Below, in pieces: positions 1 to 9,453 of a DNA stretch of 64,000 nucleotides. The number at the start of each line of letters is the position of its first letter. Position 1 is the stretch's first letter. The position numbers were made by a program, and so were the translations under genes. Source of the DNA: Provencibacterium sp. (GTDB lineage: Bacteria > Bacillota > Clostridia > Oscillospirales > Ruminococcaceae); the NCBI GenBank assembly GCA_022793895.1, contig JAAWDS010000026.1:20322-84321 (forward strand). The letters run 5' to 3'. The notes under the pieces are model-generated. The model was given only the letters and a program-made list of their open reading frames with translations. It was not told where the DNA came from and did no database searches.

Positions 1-407
1 TCGCGCGCGCCTTGGCCGAGGGCGCGGAGGCGCACCTGGAGGAGATCGACGAAAGGTTGTCCGCCTGTTCGCAGAATTGGAAGCTCTCGCGTATCTCCCG
101 CGTTTCGCTGGCGGCTTTGCGGATAGCCGCTTATGAAATGCTGTTTGTGGAGGAGATCCCGGTCAGCGTTTCGATCAACGAGGCCATTGAGCTGACAAAA
201 AAATACGCCTCCGCGGAAGATGGAGCGTATGTAAACGGGGTGCTGGGCGCGCTTGCGCGTCAAAGCGGCCTGCCCGCCCCTGCCGCAGAGGAAACGGCAA
301 AAACGCAGGACGCTTCGCGGGGCGCCGGCGAGGAGCCGGAAAAAGCGGAGACGCCGGCGGCCTGCGCAGTTACTTCGCCCGTTGGGGAGGAAGAGACAGC
401 TCAATGA
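1..407 (+). CDS. nusB: Transcription antitermination factor NusB, 3' part
   Basis: The open frame enters from the left edge, so the 5' end is missing. The visible part carries the NusB core: the LSRISRVSLAALRIAAYEML helix and the IPVSVSINEAIELTKKYA segment, ending in the usual AYVNGVLGALAR helix. NusB binds boxA RNA with NusE (S10) in antitermination of rRNA operons. Unusually, about 45 residues rich in Ala, Glu and Pro follow the normal family end. They look disordered, and no domain is recognised in them. The stop overlaps the next ATG (ATGA), suggesting translational coupling. Confidence 0.9.
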   Translation, partial: ARALAEGAEAHLEEIDERLSACSQNWKLSRISRVSLAALRIAAYEMLFVEEIPVSVSINEAIELTKKYASAEDGAYVNGVLGALARQSGLPAPAAEETAKTQDASRGAGEEPEKAETPAACAVTSPVGEEETAQ

Positions 408-751
408 AAAAATGGTATGAGGAAGAGTATGAATTTCAGGTTGAGGTAACAGGGTTTCTGCGCGGCGAGCGTACCGAGCGCTATTGCCGCAACGGCGAGG
501 AGATAGGCGACGTCTATACCTGCACCTACGGCTGTCCGGTCAATCAGAATGGGCAGGGGATCTGTTCCAAGGTTATGCTGCTGTTGTTCCCGGTGATGGA
601 GGCGGTCCGCAGCGGCGGCGATCTGGAAAATATCGGCGGCAGCGGCCGGTATACCAAGGATATCGTCTGCCCAGACGGCTGCGTTCTCTTTCGGCTTTCA
701 GCGAAGAAGCTGGGGAACGAGAACTTCTTTAAGGGGAAGTTCTTTGATTGA
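404..751 (+). CDS. TIGR04076-like small cysteine protein
   Basis: This 115-residue protein resembles the TIGR04076 family, small proteins of unknown function common in clostridia. Visible hallmarks are the RYCRNGEEIGDVYTCTYGCP stretch, a second Cys in GICSKVML, and a C-terminal KDIVCPDGCVLFRL segment. The conserved cysteines (CTYGC, CPDGC) suggest metal or redox binding, but that is inference. The ATG overlaps the nusB stop by four bases, so it probably shares that transcript. No signal peptide or membrane segment is seen. Confidence 0.75.
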   Translation: MKKWYEEEYEFQVEVTGFLRGERTERYCRNGEEIGDVYTCTYGCPVNQNGQGICSKVMLLLFPVMEAVRSGGDLENIGGSGRYTKDIVCPDGCVLFRLSAKKLGNENFFKGKFFD

Positions 752-842
752 CTGTTGCCGGCGGCTCCTGGAAGCGAAGGCCCGCCAAAGGAGAGGGTTC
801 GGCTTCCGGCGAATAGCGGTTCAAAAATCGGTTTGGGCAGGC

Positions 843-871
843 TTGACAAGTTCGAAAAACCATGCTATACT
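843..871 (+). promoter_or_regulatory. Sigma-A promoter of the ABC-F gene
   Basis: A consensus -35 TTGACA (843-848) and near-consensus -10 TATACT (866-871) are separated by exactly 17 bases. Transcription should start near 878, giving a leader of about 360 bases before the ABC-F gene at 1238. The strong promoter followed by a long structured leader fits control by attenuation. Confidence 0.85.
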
Positions 872-902
872 CATCAAAAATAAATGAAATGGAGGCGGAC
901 GA

Positions 903-920
903 GTGTATATTTCCCGCTAA
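903..920 (+). CDS. Five-codon leader peptide of the ABC-F attenuator
   Basis: GTG at 903 opens a five-codon frame (M/V-Y-I-S-R, then TAA). A GGAGG Shine-Dalgarno at 891-895 lies seven bases upstream, about 14 bases inside the predicted transcript. The last codons coincide with the arm 911-918 that sequesters the antiterminator. Translation is therefore expected to set the fold of the leader. The short length argues against a peptide function; stalling is the likely role. Confidence 0.5.
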   Translation: MYISR

Positions 921-1069
921 CGAGTACGTATAACCAAAATTATCCTTGGGAAAAGGGTAGGCGGCAGCGCTTACCTGATTGTTGGTTATACGGCAGCGGG
1001 AAGATATGCGCCCGGTACCGTCTTTTTTTGCGTGCCGCAGGGGATATCCCTGCTGTGCAGGCTTTTCGG

Positions 1070-1102
1070 ATGGCTGCGGGAGTGCTTCCCGCAGCCATTT
1101 TT
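1070..1102 (+). terminator. Intrinsic terminator inside the ABC-F leader
   Basis: A perfect 12-bp stem (ATGGCTGCGGGA, 1070-1081, with its complement 1087-1098) closes a five-base loop and runs into TTTT. It lies 135 bases before the ABC-F start, so it would end most transcripts early unless the 3' arm is captured by 992-1003. Confidence 0.8.
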
Positions 1103-1237
1103 AATGGGATTGCCGTCCGGGAGAGGCCCTTCGAAATGTAGGACGCGAAGGAGAAGGGGCATTCAGCGGCGCGGCAAGGCGAGGAGCGTCTCCGTCCGCG
1201 GCAGTTCGGGCGGGACGCGGCTGTAAGGAGGTTTTTC

Positions 1238-2812
1238 ATGTCTTTAATTGAAGTCAGCCACCTGACCTTTTCTTATGAAGGCAGCTATGACAATATTTTT
1301 GAGGATGCTTCCTTTTCGCTGGATACCGATTGGAAGCTGGGCTTTATCGGGCGCAACGGGCGGGGAAAGACCACCTTCCTGCGCCTGTTGATGGGGGAGC
1401 TGCTCTATTCAGGGCGCATTGCCGCCGATCTCTCGTTTGACTACTTCCCTTTTTCGGTTGCCCATCCGGAGGAAACGGCGCTGACCGCCGCGCGCGAAGC
1501 AATTGCGCCCTTTGCGCGGCTGGAGAGGGAGAAGGAGGCGTGCCTTGCGCGCGGCGATCTGGAGGGCTATGGCCGGGCGGAAGAGGAATATCTGGCGGTG
1601 GACGGCTATTGTATCGATGAACTTATCCAGCGCGAGTGCGGACGGCTGCGCCTGCCGGAAGGGGTCCTTGACCGTCCCTTTTGCACCTTGAGCGGCGGGG
1701 AGCGGACCAAAGTGCTGCTCGCTGCGCTGTTCCTACGCCGGGGCCGCTTTCTGTTGATCGATGAGCCGACCAACCATCTGGACAGCCAGGGGCGGCGGGA
1801 TGTGGGCGATTATCTCGCCTCGAAAAAGGGCTTTATCCTGGTCTCGCATGACCGCGCCTTTTTGGATCGGTCGGTGGACCACATCCTTTCTCTGAACCGG
1901 CAGACTATTGAGGTGCAGCAGGGGAACTATTCGAGCTTCGAGGAGAACCGCCGCCGCCGCGATCAGTTTGAATTGGCCGAAAACGAGCGGCTCAAGAAGG
2001 ACATCGGCCATTTGCAGGAGGCCGCGCGGCAGAAGGCGGGCTGGTCGGATAGAATCGAGCGCGGCAAGATAGGGGAGCACAGCTTCGATCGCGGCTATAT
2101 CGGGCACAAATCGGCAAAGATGATGGCGCGCGCAAAGTCGATCGAGCGGCGGCAGGAGCGCGCCCTGGAGCAGAAGCAGGCGCTTTTAAAGGATCTGGAG
2201 GAGGCCGAGCCGCTTACGCTGCATCCGCTGAAATACCCCAAGGAACGGCTGATAGAGGCGCGCGGGCTTTCCATCTCCTTTGACGGCCTTCCTGTTTTTG
2301 AGGGGGTGGATTTCACCCTGCGGCGCGGGGAGCGGGTGGCGCTGGTCGGGCCGAACGGTTCCGGCAAATCGAGCGTTTTAAAGCTCTGCTGTGGGGAGGC
2401 GCTTTGCTACAGCGGCTTTTTCAGCCGGGGCAGCGGGCTGGCTGTTTCCTATGTTTCGCAGGACACCTCCTTTTTAAGCGGCGCGCTGCGGGACTTTATT
2501 CGGGAGCGTGAGCTGGACGAGCCGTTGTTTAAAGCCATTTTGCGCAAGCTGGACTTTTCGCGCCTGCAATTTGAGAAGGATATGGCCGATTACAGCGGAG
2601 GCCAGAAGAAAAAGGTGCTGCTAGCCGCGAGCCTCGCCTCCCAGGCGCACCTTTACATCTGGGATGAGCCGCTCAACTTCATCGATCTTGATTCGCGCAT
2701 GCAGATAGAGGAGATGCTGCAAGTCGTTCAGCCAACGATGCTCTTTGTCGAGCACGACGCCGCCTTTACCGAACGGATTGCTACGCGGACCGTCGCGCTG
2801 ACCCGGAGGTGA
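1238..2812 (+). CDS. Lsa-type ABC-F ribosomal protection protein
   Basis: This 524-residue soluble protein has two ABC ATPase domains and no membrane segments, as in ABC-F factors. The first domain has Walker A GRNGRGKTT near residue 38, signature LSGGERTKV and Walker B LLIDEPTNHLD. The second has GPNGSGKSS, signature YSGGQKKKV and Walker B IWDEPLNFIDLD. A charged linker, the antibiotic-resistance domain, joins them. The opening MSLIEVSHLTFSYEGSYDNI resembles Lsa(A). Family members bind the ribosomal E site and displace lincosamides, streptogramin A and pleuromutilins; the actual drug range here is unknown. The AGGAGG Shine-Dalgarno is well placed. Expression is probably drug-induced through the upstream attenuator. 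Confidence 0.88.
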   Translation: MSLIEVSHLTFSYEGSYDNIFEDASFSLDTDWKLGFIGRNGRGKTTFLRLLMGELLYSGRIAADLSFDYFPFSVAHPEETALTAAREAIAPFARLEREKEACLARGDLEGYGRAEEEYLAVDGYCIDELIQRECGRLRLPEGVLDRPFCTLSGGERTKVLLAALFLRRGRFLLIDEPTNHLDSQGRRDVGDYLASKKGFILVSHDRAFLDRSVDHILSLNRQTIEVQQGNYSSFEENRRRRDQFELAENERLKKDIGHLQEAARQKAGWSDRIERGKIGEHSFDRGYIGHKSAKMMARAKSIERRQERALEQKQALLKDLEEAEPLTLHPLKYPKERLIEARGLSISFDGLPVFEGVDFTLRRGERVALVGPNGSGKSSVLKLCCGEALCYSGFFSRGSGLAVSYVSQDTSFLSGALRDFIRERELDEPLFKAILRKLDFSRLQFEKDMADYSGGQKKKVLLAASLASQAHLYIWDEPLNFIDLDSRMQIEEMLQVVQPTMLFVEHDAAFTERIATRTVALTRR

Positions 2813-2876
2813 GAGGCGAGGGAGCGCTCCCTCGCCAAGAGGGCGGTCTGAAGGAAGCCCGCGGCATGGGCGGGGC

Positions 2877-2905
2877 TTGCAAAAAGAGGAAGGTTGCGTT
2901 AGAAT
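2877..2905 (+). promoter_or_regulatory. Sigma-A promoter upstream of the Cdd1-GNAT gene
   Basis: TTGCAA (2877-2882) and TAGAAT (2900-2905) are separated by 17 bases. The predicted start near 2912 leaves about 110 bases before the Cdd1-GNAT gene at 3024. Confidence 0.5.
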
Positions 2906-3023
2906 AGAACCGTTGCCGGGTCGGTAAAAACCAGGATGCAGGCCCGAAGCGGCGGAGAACGGACAGCAATGTTCCTGGCCTAAGAGGATCGCTGTTTTTC
3001 AGAAAGAGAGGAGAGGGCGTAAG

Positions 3024-3776
3024 ATGTGTACCGAACTTCGTAAGATACCGGGTGTAGGGGAGAGGGCCGAACGCCGGCTGGCCGAGCTGGGCTATACCAC
3101 CATCGCTTCCCTGAGAGGACAGGATCCCGAAGAGCTGTATAACCGAGATTGCCTGTTGGAAGGCGGGCCGGTGGATCGCCGCCAGCTCTATGTTTACCGC
3201 TGCGCAGTCTACTTTGCGAACACCGAGCATCCTGAGCCGGAAAAGCTCAAGTGGTGGAATTGGAAGGATCAGCCGGAGCCGGTCTCGTTCATTCCAGCGG
3301 TCCAGAAAAGCCAGCTGCGCACCATCAGCGAATTGGCGGACGCCATCTGGCACGAGCATTACCGCGGTATCCTCAGCGATGAGCAGATTGACTACATGGT
3401 ATGTAATTTCCAGTCCTTTGAGGCGATGTGCGGACAGATGCGGACGGAGGGCTACCAGTATTTTCTCATCCGTTTGGAGGAGACGGACGTGGGCTATATG
3501 GCCGTGAAGGTGGAGGAGGATCGGATTTTCCTCAGCAAGCTCTATCTGTCCCAGCCCGCGCGCGGGCATGGGCTGGCGTCGCGCGCCATTGCGTACATAG
3601 AAGAGATGTGCCGGAAAAATGCGCTGAAGGGTATCTGGCTAACGGTGAACCGGTACAACGAGGGCTCCATTGCCGTATATGAGCACCTGGGCTTCCGCCG
3701 CGCTTATGAAACGAAAACCGATATTGGCGGCGGCTTCTTTATGGATGATTATATCATGGAAAAAGAGATAAGCTAA
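3024..3776 (+). CDS. Cdd1-like helix-hairpin-helix domain fused to GNAT acetyltransferase
   Basis: Residues 1 to about 85 match the Cdd1/'pathogenicity locus' family: a helix-hairpin-helix-like start (IPGVGERAERRLAELGY), then YRCAVYFANTEHPEPEKLKW. Residues about 86 to 250 are a GNAT domain with an acetyl-CoA loop in LSQPARGHGLASRAI and the typical ending NEGSIAVYEHLGFRRAYE. GNAT enzymes move acetyl groups to amines on small molecules or proteins; the substrate here is unknown. The frame is continuous with no internal start between the domains, so a real fusion is likely. The helix-hairpin-helix part could bind nucleic acid or the partner. An AGGAG-type Shine-Dalgarno precedes the ATG. The L,D-transpeptidase follows 44 bases later. 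Confidence 0.75.
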   Translation: MCTELRKIPGVGERAERRLAELGYTTIASLRGQDPEELYNRDCLLEGGPVDRRQLYVYRCAVYFANTEHPEPEKLKWWNWKDQPEPVSFIPAVQKSQLRTISELADAIWHEHYRGILSDEQIDYMVCNFQSFEAMCGQMRTEGYQYFLIRLEETDVGYMAVKVEEDRIFLSKLYLSQPARGHGLASRAIAYIEEMCRKNALKGIWLTVNRYNEGSIAVYEHLGFRRAYETKTDIGGGFFMDDYIMEKEIS

Positions 3777-3820
3777 AAACGGATGGAAAGTTCAAAGACG
3801 AAGGAGAGAAAGAAAAGGCA

Positions 3821-4873
3821 ATGGCAAAAAATAGGCGTCCCTATGTGCGGACGGGCTACCGCCGCCGGAAACGGCGCGAACTCACGGTTCTGCTGCTTTG
3901 CCTGCTGGCGATAGCGACTACGGCCGGCCTCTGCGTTTGGCTGTTTAAAGAGCCCTCGAAGGAGGAAACGGATATCGCGGACATGCCGTCTGTCTCCGCT
4001 TCCAGCTCTAGTTCTTCCTCACAGGCGGAAGAACCGCCGCCAGATCCGCGGCAGCAGGCTTATCAGGCCGCCTTGGCGCTGGCAGAGCGCAACTGCACCG
4101 GCAGCGCCCCGCAAATGACCGATCCCGCCACCTGGGAGGAGGAGGGCCGCGCACTGATGGAGCGTTTGGCCGCCGAAGCTACCTATGCGGAGATGGGCAT
4201 GACGCTTTCGGCAAAGGAGGGCTACCCCTATTTGCTGGCCGTGAACCGCGCCGCCAGCACAGTGACCGTTTTTGCGGAGGATGACGACGGGCTTTATGTG
4301 AAGCCCTATCAGGCCATGGTATGCAGCGGCGGCCCGGATACCCCGCTGGGCTATTGGAGCACGCCGGTCAACTATGATTGGCGGCTGCTGGTCGGTCCAA
4401 GCTATGGGCAATATGCCACCCGCATCTGGGATGCTTACCTCTTCCATTCGGTTCCCTACTATGTGCAGCACAAGGACGATATCGAATATGACGAATACAA
4501 CAAGCTGGGGACGCTGGCTTCGCTCGGCTGCATCCGGCTGGAAGTGGTCGATGTGAAGTGGATCTATGACAACTGCCCCATCGGCACGCCGGTGGTGATT
4601 TATGACGATGAGGAGAATCCCGGCCCCATGGGCAAGCCCGGTACCATCTACACCGATCCGGAGGATGAGGAAAGGCGCGGCTGGGACCCCACCGACCCGG
4701 ATCCCGTCAACCCGTGGGAAGAAACCTACCGGAGCGGGACGGCTATCCGCAGTGAGGAAGCCTGGGCGGACTATGAGGCGGCGGTGGAAACCGGCGCTTG
4801 GAACCAGAGCGTTACCCCCACCGTCCTACAGGGCTGGAGCACCGATTCGGCGGTCGCAGGGACCAGGGGATAG
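3821..4873 (+). CDS. Membrane-anchored L,D-transpeptidase (YkuD domain)
   Basis: This 350-residue protein has an Arg-rich cytoplasmic start, one membrane segment at about residues 21-42, a Ser-rich linker (59-67) and an extracellular YkuD domain from about 135 to 260. The catalytic signature is present: His209 in LFHSVPYY, and Cys237 and Arg239 in TLASLGCIRLE. The usual His before Gly-Cys is Leu, a change I believe also occurs in other Firmicutes. These enzymes make 3-3 peptidoglycan crosslinks or attach proteins to the wall. The tail after 265 is acidic and Pro-rich. It lies 44 bases after the Cdd1-GNAT gene and may share its transcript. Confidence 0.85.
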   Translation: MAKNRRPYVRTGYRRRKRRELTVLLLCLLAIATTAGLCVWLFKEPSKEETDIADMPSVSASSSSSSSQAEEPPPDPRQQAYQAALALAERNCTGSAPQMTDPATWEEEGRALMERLAAEATYAEMGMTLSAKEGYPYLLAVNRAASTVTVFAEDDDGLYVKPYQAMVCSGGPDTPLGYWSTPVNYDWRLLVGPSYGQYATRIWDAYLFHSVPYYVQHKDDIEYDEYNKLGTLASLGCIRLEVVDVKWIYDNCPIGTPVVIYDDEENPGPMGKPGTIYTDPEDEERRGWDPTDPDPVNPWEETYRSGTAIRSEEAWADYEAAVETGAWNQSVTPTVLQGWSTDSAVAGTRG

Positions 4874-4926
4874 CCGGACGGGAGAAGCCGTCCCGGCCGC
4901 TCCCTCTTCGTTAAAACAAGCTGTAA

Positions 4927-4969
4927 AAAGGGGCTGTAAAAAACGCAACGCGTTTTTTACAGCCCCTTT
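4927..4969. terminator. Long hairpin terminator between the L,D-transpeptidase gene and typA
   Basis: A perfect 20-bp stem with a three-base loop lies between the convergent genes. On the minus strand it ends in CCCCTTTTT, so it serves mainly typA, whose stop codon is one base away. The right part (TTTTTTACAGCCCC) resembles the ends of the intergenic repeats at 29833-30082 and 51475-51658. Confidence 0.85.
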
Positions 4970-4970
4970 G

Positions 4971-6791
<1,821 letters not shown>

Positions 6792-6854
6792 GTTCATTCC
6801 TCCAGTGACGTCCTCAAAGCAACAGGATCCTAAGTCATTCGATTTCAAAAACTT

Positions 6855-6883
6855 ATTTTATCACAGAAATCCCGGCGATACAA
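6855..6883 (-). promoter_or_regulatory. Sigma-A promoter of typA
   Basis: On the minus strand TTGTAT (6878-6883) and TAAAAT (6855-6860) are 17 bases apart. This gives a 5' leader of about 55 bases before the TTG start of typA. Confidence 0.5.
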
Positions 6884-7008
6884 TCTTTTTCTGGGAAATC
6901 GGCCTCCCGTTTCCTGTGGAAAGATACAAAAACGTCCGCAAATAATTGGTGCAGTTCATACAATAATGAATAAAAATAAATGTATTCTTATATTTATTCA
7001 AAATTATC

Positions 7009-7036
7009 TTGATTTTTCCGTGCGACGGTGTATAAT
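7009..7036 (+). promoter_or_regulatory. Sigma-A promoter of the amino acid importer
   Basis: TTGATT (7009-7014) and a perfect TATAAT (7031-7036) are spaced 16 bases apart, in an AT-rich region unlike the surrounding genes. The transcript would start near 7043, 53 bases before the binding-protein ATG. Confidence 0.75.
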
Positions 7037-7095
7037 GGTTGCATATTCTGAAAGCAAGTCTAAATGAAGCTGATAATTCTGAGGAGGCAAATACC

Positions 7096-7869
7096 ATGAA
7101 AAAGATCTTTGCGGCGTTTTTGGCGGCGGCCATGCTCGCTTCTTTGGGCGGGTGCAGTTCCAGCTCCAGCACGATTGACCAGATCAAAAAAGAAGGCAAG
7201 CTGGTCATGGCGACCAACGCGGCCTTCCCGCCCTTTGAGTACATAGAGGGGAACGAGCCCGTGGGCGTGGATGTGGACATTGCGGCGGAAATTGCTAAGG
7301 ATCTCGGCGTAACGCTGGAGGTCTCGGATATGGACTTTAACGCCATCATCCCCGCGGTGCAGGCCGGTAAGGCCAGCTTGGGCGCAGCCGGCATGACCGT
7401 GACCGACGAGCGCAAGCAGCAGATCGATTTTTCGGATGAATATGTCAAGAGCGCCCAGTATGTCATCGTCATGAAGGGTTCGGGCGTGACGGTGGATTCC
7501 TTAAGCGAGGCGGGCATTGTGATCGGCGTTCAGGAGGGGACCACCGGCGATTTCTATGCGACCGACGAAATTAAAGGCGACCCGAACACCGAGGAGGTGG
7601 CGCGCTATAAAAACGCCATTGTTGCTTCACAGGACCTGATGAACGGCAAGTGCTCCGCCGTTATCATTGATGAAATGCCTGCCAAGAGCATTGTGGAAGC
7701 GAACGCCGACACGCTGGAGCTGCTGCCCGACGTCCTGACCGAAGAGAGCTATGCGATTGCCGTTAAAAAGGGCGACGCCGCCTTTTTGGAGCAGGTGAAC
7801 AAGACGATTGCGCGCCTGAAATCCGAGGGTAAAATTGATGAATTCCTGATTAAGCATACCGGCGAATAA
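7096..7869 (+). CDS. Amino acid ABC transporter substrate-binding lipoprotein
   Basis: This 257-residue family 3 solute-binding protein has a lipoprotein signal (MKKIFAAFLAAAMLASLGGC, lipidated Cys20) and the family core ATNAAFPPFEYIEGNEPVGVD. The later DFNAIIPAVQAGKASLGAAG and TGDFYATDE segments are also typical. It captures a polar amino acid or related solute outside the membrane and hands it to the permease at 8002. The start at 7096 has a GAGGAGG Shine-Dalgarno; the longer frame from 7039 begins before the predicted transcript start. The ligand cannot be named from the sequence. Confidence 0.9.
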   Translation: MKKIFAAFLAAAMLASLGGCSSSSSTIDQIKKEGKLVMATNAAFPPFEYIEGNEPVGVDVDIAAEIAKDLGVTLEVSDMDFNAIIPAVQAGKASLGAAGMTVTDERKQQIDFSDEYVKSAQYVIVMKGSGVTVDSLSEAGIVIGVQEGTTGDFYATDEIKGDPNTEEVARYKNAIVASQDLMNGKCSAVIIDEMPAKSIVEANADTLELLPDVLTEESYAIAVKKGDAAFLEQVNKTIARLKSEGKIDEFLIKHTGE

Positions 7870-7899
7870 GCCCGGCTTACGGCTATTCTTGGAAAGCTA

Positions 7900-7938
7900 G
7901 GCTGCTGCAAAGTGCGGAGCATTTTGCAGCAGCCTTTT
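7900..7938 (+). terminator. Intra-operon hairpin between binding protein and permease
   Basis: A 16-bp stem with a GC-rich base (GGCTGCTGCAAA and its complement) is followed by TTTT. Its position inside the importer operon suggests partial termination, which gives more binding protein than membrane subunits, a common arrangement. Confidence 0.75.
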
Positions 7939-8001
7939 CAAAAAGAGTTTCCGGCAGGGTTTTACTAGGGTGTCACACGAGAGACGGGGAAGGGTGAAGG
8001 C

Positions 8002-8688
8002 ATGTTTGAAAGCATCGCCAGTGGGCTTTATCAAACGCTGGTTGTCGATAACCGGTATGTCCTGATTTTGCAGGGCCTTAAAAATACGCTGATCATCACG
8101 TTTTTTTCATTGCTGTTGGGCCTTGCGATCGGCCTGGTCGTTGCGGTCGTCAAGGTGGCTCCCAATTCGAGGGCGATGCGCCCTCTGCGCTGGCTTTCGG
8201 ATTTGTATGTCACCGTCATCCGCGGAACGCCGGTGGTGGTGCAGCTCATCATTATCAACGGATCGATTCTCAAGGCCAGCGATAATCAGATCCTCATTGC
8301 CGTAGTGGCCTTCGGCGTCAATTCAGGGGCCTATGTGGCGGAGATCATCCGCGGCGGGATTCTGGCCGTGGATCGGGGGCAGACCGAGGCGGGCCGTTCC
8401 CTGGGGCTGACCGCTGGGATGACGATGAGCCACATCGTGCTGCCGCAGGCGTTTAAGACAACGCTGCCCTCGTTGGGCAACGAGTTTATCGCCCTGCTGA
8501 AGGAAACCTCGGTGGCGGGCTACGTGGCCATCCGCGATTTAACAAAAGCGGGCGACAGCATCTTCAGCCGCACCTATAACATTGCTTCGATGTATATCGT
8601 CGCGCTGATCTACCTGGTGCTGGTCATCGGCCTGACGGCGCTGCTGGGCCGGTTGGAAAGGAGGCTGCACAAGAATGATCACCGTTAA
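8002..8688 (+). CDS. Amino acid ABC transporter permease
   Basis: This 228-residue HisM/GlnP-type permease has several membrane segments, starting with the long one at about residues 27-52. The cytoplasmic EAA-type loop reads [26 protein letters not shown]. Its early [13 protein letters not shown] segment is typical of polar amino acid permeases. It forms the membrane channel with the ATPase encoded next, whose start overlaps this gene by 14 bases. A probable attenuating hairpin lies between it and the binding-protein gene. Confidence 0.92.
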   Translation: MFESIASGLYQTLVVDNRYVLILQGLKNTLIITFFSLLLGLAIGLVVAVVKVAPNSRAMRPLRWLSDLYVTVIRGTPVVVQLIIINGSILKASDNQILIAVVAFGVNSGAYVAEIIRGGILAVDRGQTEAGRSLGLTAGMTMSHIVLPQAFKTTLPSLGNEFIALLKETSVAGYVAIRDLTKAGDSIFSRTYNIASMYIVALIYLVLVIGLTALLGRLERRLHKNDHR

Positions 8689-9403
8689 CCACCTCTGCAA
8701 AGATTTCCATCATGTGCAGGTGCTGAAGGACATTTCCGAGACGATTGAAAAAGGGGAGAAGGTGGTCATCGTCGGCCCCTCCGGTTCGGGCAAATCCACC
8801 TTCCTGCGCTGCCTGAACCTGCTGGAAGCGCCCACCTCCGGCGAGATCCTTTTTGAAGGGATCAACCTGACCGATCGGAAATGCGATCTCAACCGGGTAC
8901 GCCGCAAAATGGGAATGGTCTTTCAGCATTTTAACCTCTTCCCCCATCTGAGCGTACAGCAGAACATCACCTTGGCGCCGGTGAAGCTAAAGCTGCAAAC
9001 CCAGCAGCAAGCGGATGAAAATGCGCTGCGGCTCCTAGAGCGCATCGGGCTGGCCGATAAGGCAAAGTCCTACCCGAACCAGCTTTCCGGCGGCCAGCAG
9101 CAGCGTATTGCCATTGTGCGCAGCCTGGCGATGAACCCGGATGTGATGCTCTTTGACGAACCGACCTCCGCGCTGGATCCTGAAATGGTCGGGGAGGTGC
9201 TGGAGCTGATGAAGGAGCTGGCGCGTGAGGGGATGACGATGGTGGTCGTTACCCACGAGATGGGGTTTGCGCGCGAGGTGGGCACCCGCGTTTTGTTTAT
9301 GGATGAGGGACAAATCAAGGAACAGGCCCCGCCGGATCAGTTTTTCTCCTCCCCCCGGCACCCCAGGCTCCAGGATTTCCTCTCAAAAGTGCTGACACAG
9401 TGA
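8675..9403 (+). CDS. Amino acid ABC transporter ATP-binding protein
   Basis: This 242-residue ATPase is of the GlnQ/HisP class. It shows Walker [11 protein letters not shown]-loop [10 protein letters not shown], signature LSGGQQQR, Walker [15 protein letters not shown] and the switch His in [10 protein letters not shown]. It energises the permease encoded immediately upstream, with which it overlaps by 14 bases. The operon ends at the hairpin at 9413-9453. Confidence 0.95.
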   Translation: MITVNHLCKDFHHVQVLKDISETIEKGEKVVIVGPSGSGKSTFLRCLNLLEAPTSGEILFEGINLTDRKCDLNRVRRKMGMVFQHFNLFPHLSVQQNITLAPVKLKLQTQQQADENALRLLERIGLADKAKSYPNQLSGGQQQRIAIVRSLAMNPDVMLFDEPTSALDPEMVGEVLELMKELAREGMTMVVVTHEMGFAREVGTRVLFMDEGQIKEQAPPDQFFSSPRHPRLQDFLSKVLTQ

Positions 9404-9412
9404 AAGGCGGAA

Positions 9413-9453
9413 AAAGGACGTGTTGCAAAATCTCATTTTGCAACACGTCCTTT
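9413..9453. terminator. Bidirectional hairpin terminator with TTGCAAAAT core
   Basis: A perfect 19-bp stem (AAAGGACGTGTTGCAAAAT) with a three-base loop separates two convergent operons. Its left arm and loop provide the last codons and stop of the histidine kinase read on the minus strand. The TTGCAAAA/TTTTGCAA core recurs at 23675, 29833 and 51475 with different flanking pairs. Confidence 0.85.

Larger units (their letters stand above)
879..1102 (+). promoter_or_regulatory. Ribosome-controlled attenuator leader of the ABC-F gene
   Basis: The leader contains complementary segments that form two exclusive states. Segment 911-918 (TTCCCGCT), inside a five-codon upstream frame, pairs perfectly with 995-1002. 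Just inside it, 927-937 pairs perfectly over 11 bp with 982-992, and 956-963 pairs with 968-975. Segment 992-1003 can instead pair at 11 of 12 positions with 1085-1096, the 3' arm of the terminator at 1070-1102. A ribosome stalled on the upstream frame would cover 911-918, free 992-1003 and break the terminator. This is the known logic of antibiotic-induced ABC-F and erm leaders; the pairings are read directly and the regulation is inferred. Confidence 0.7.

Noticed and set aside
544..849. Open frame on the minus strand opposite the TIGR04076-like gene
   Set aside because: No ribosome site, unusual composition, and overlaps the coding gene and the ABC-F promoter.
2815..2836. Perfect palindrome GGCGAGGGAGC/GCTCCCTCGCC after the ABC-F gene
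   Set aside because: A strong hairpin, but no T-run follows and there is no sign of a binding site; too little to call a terminator.
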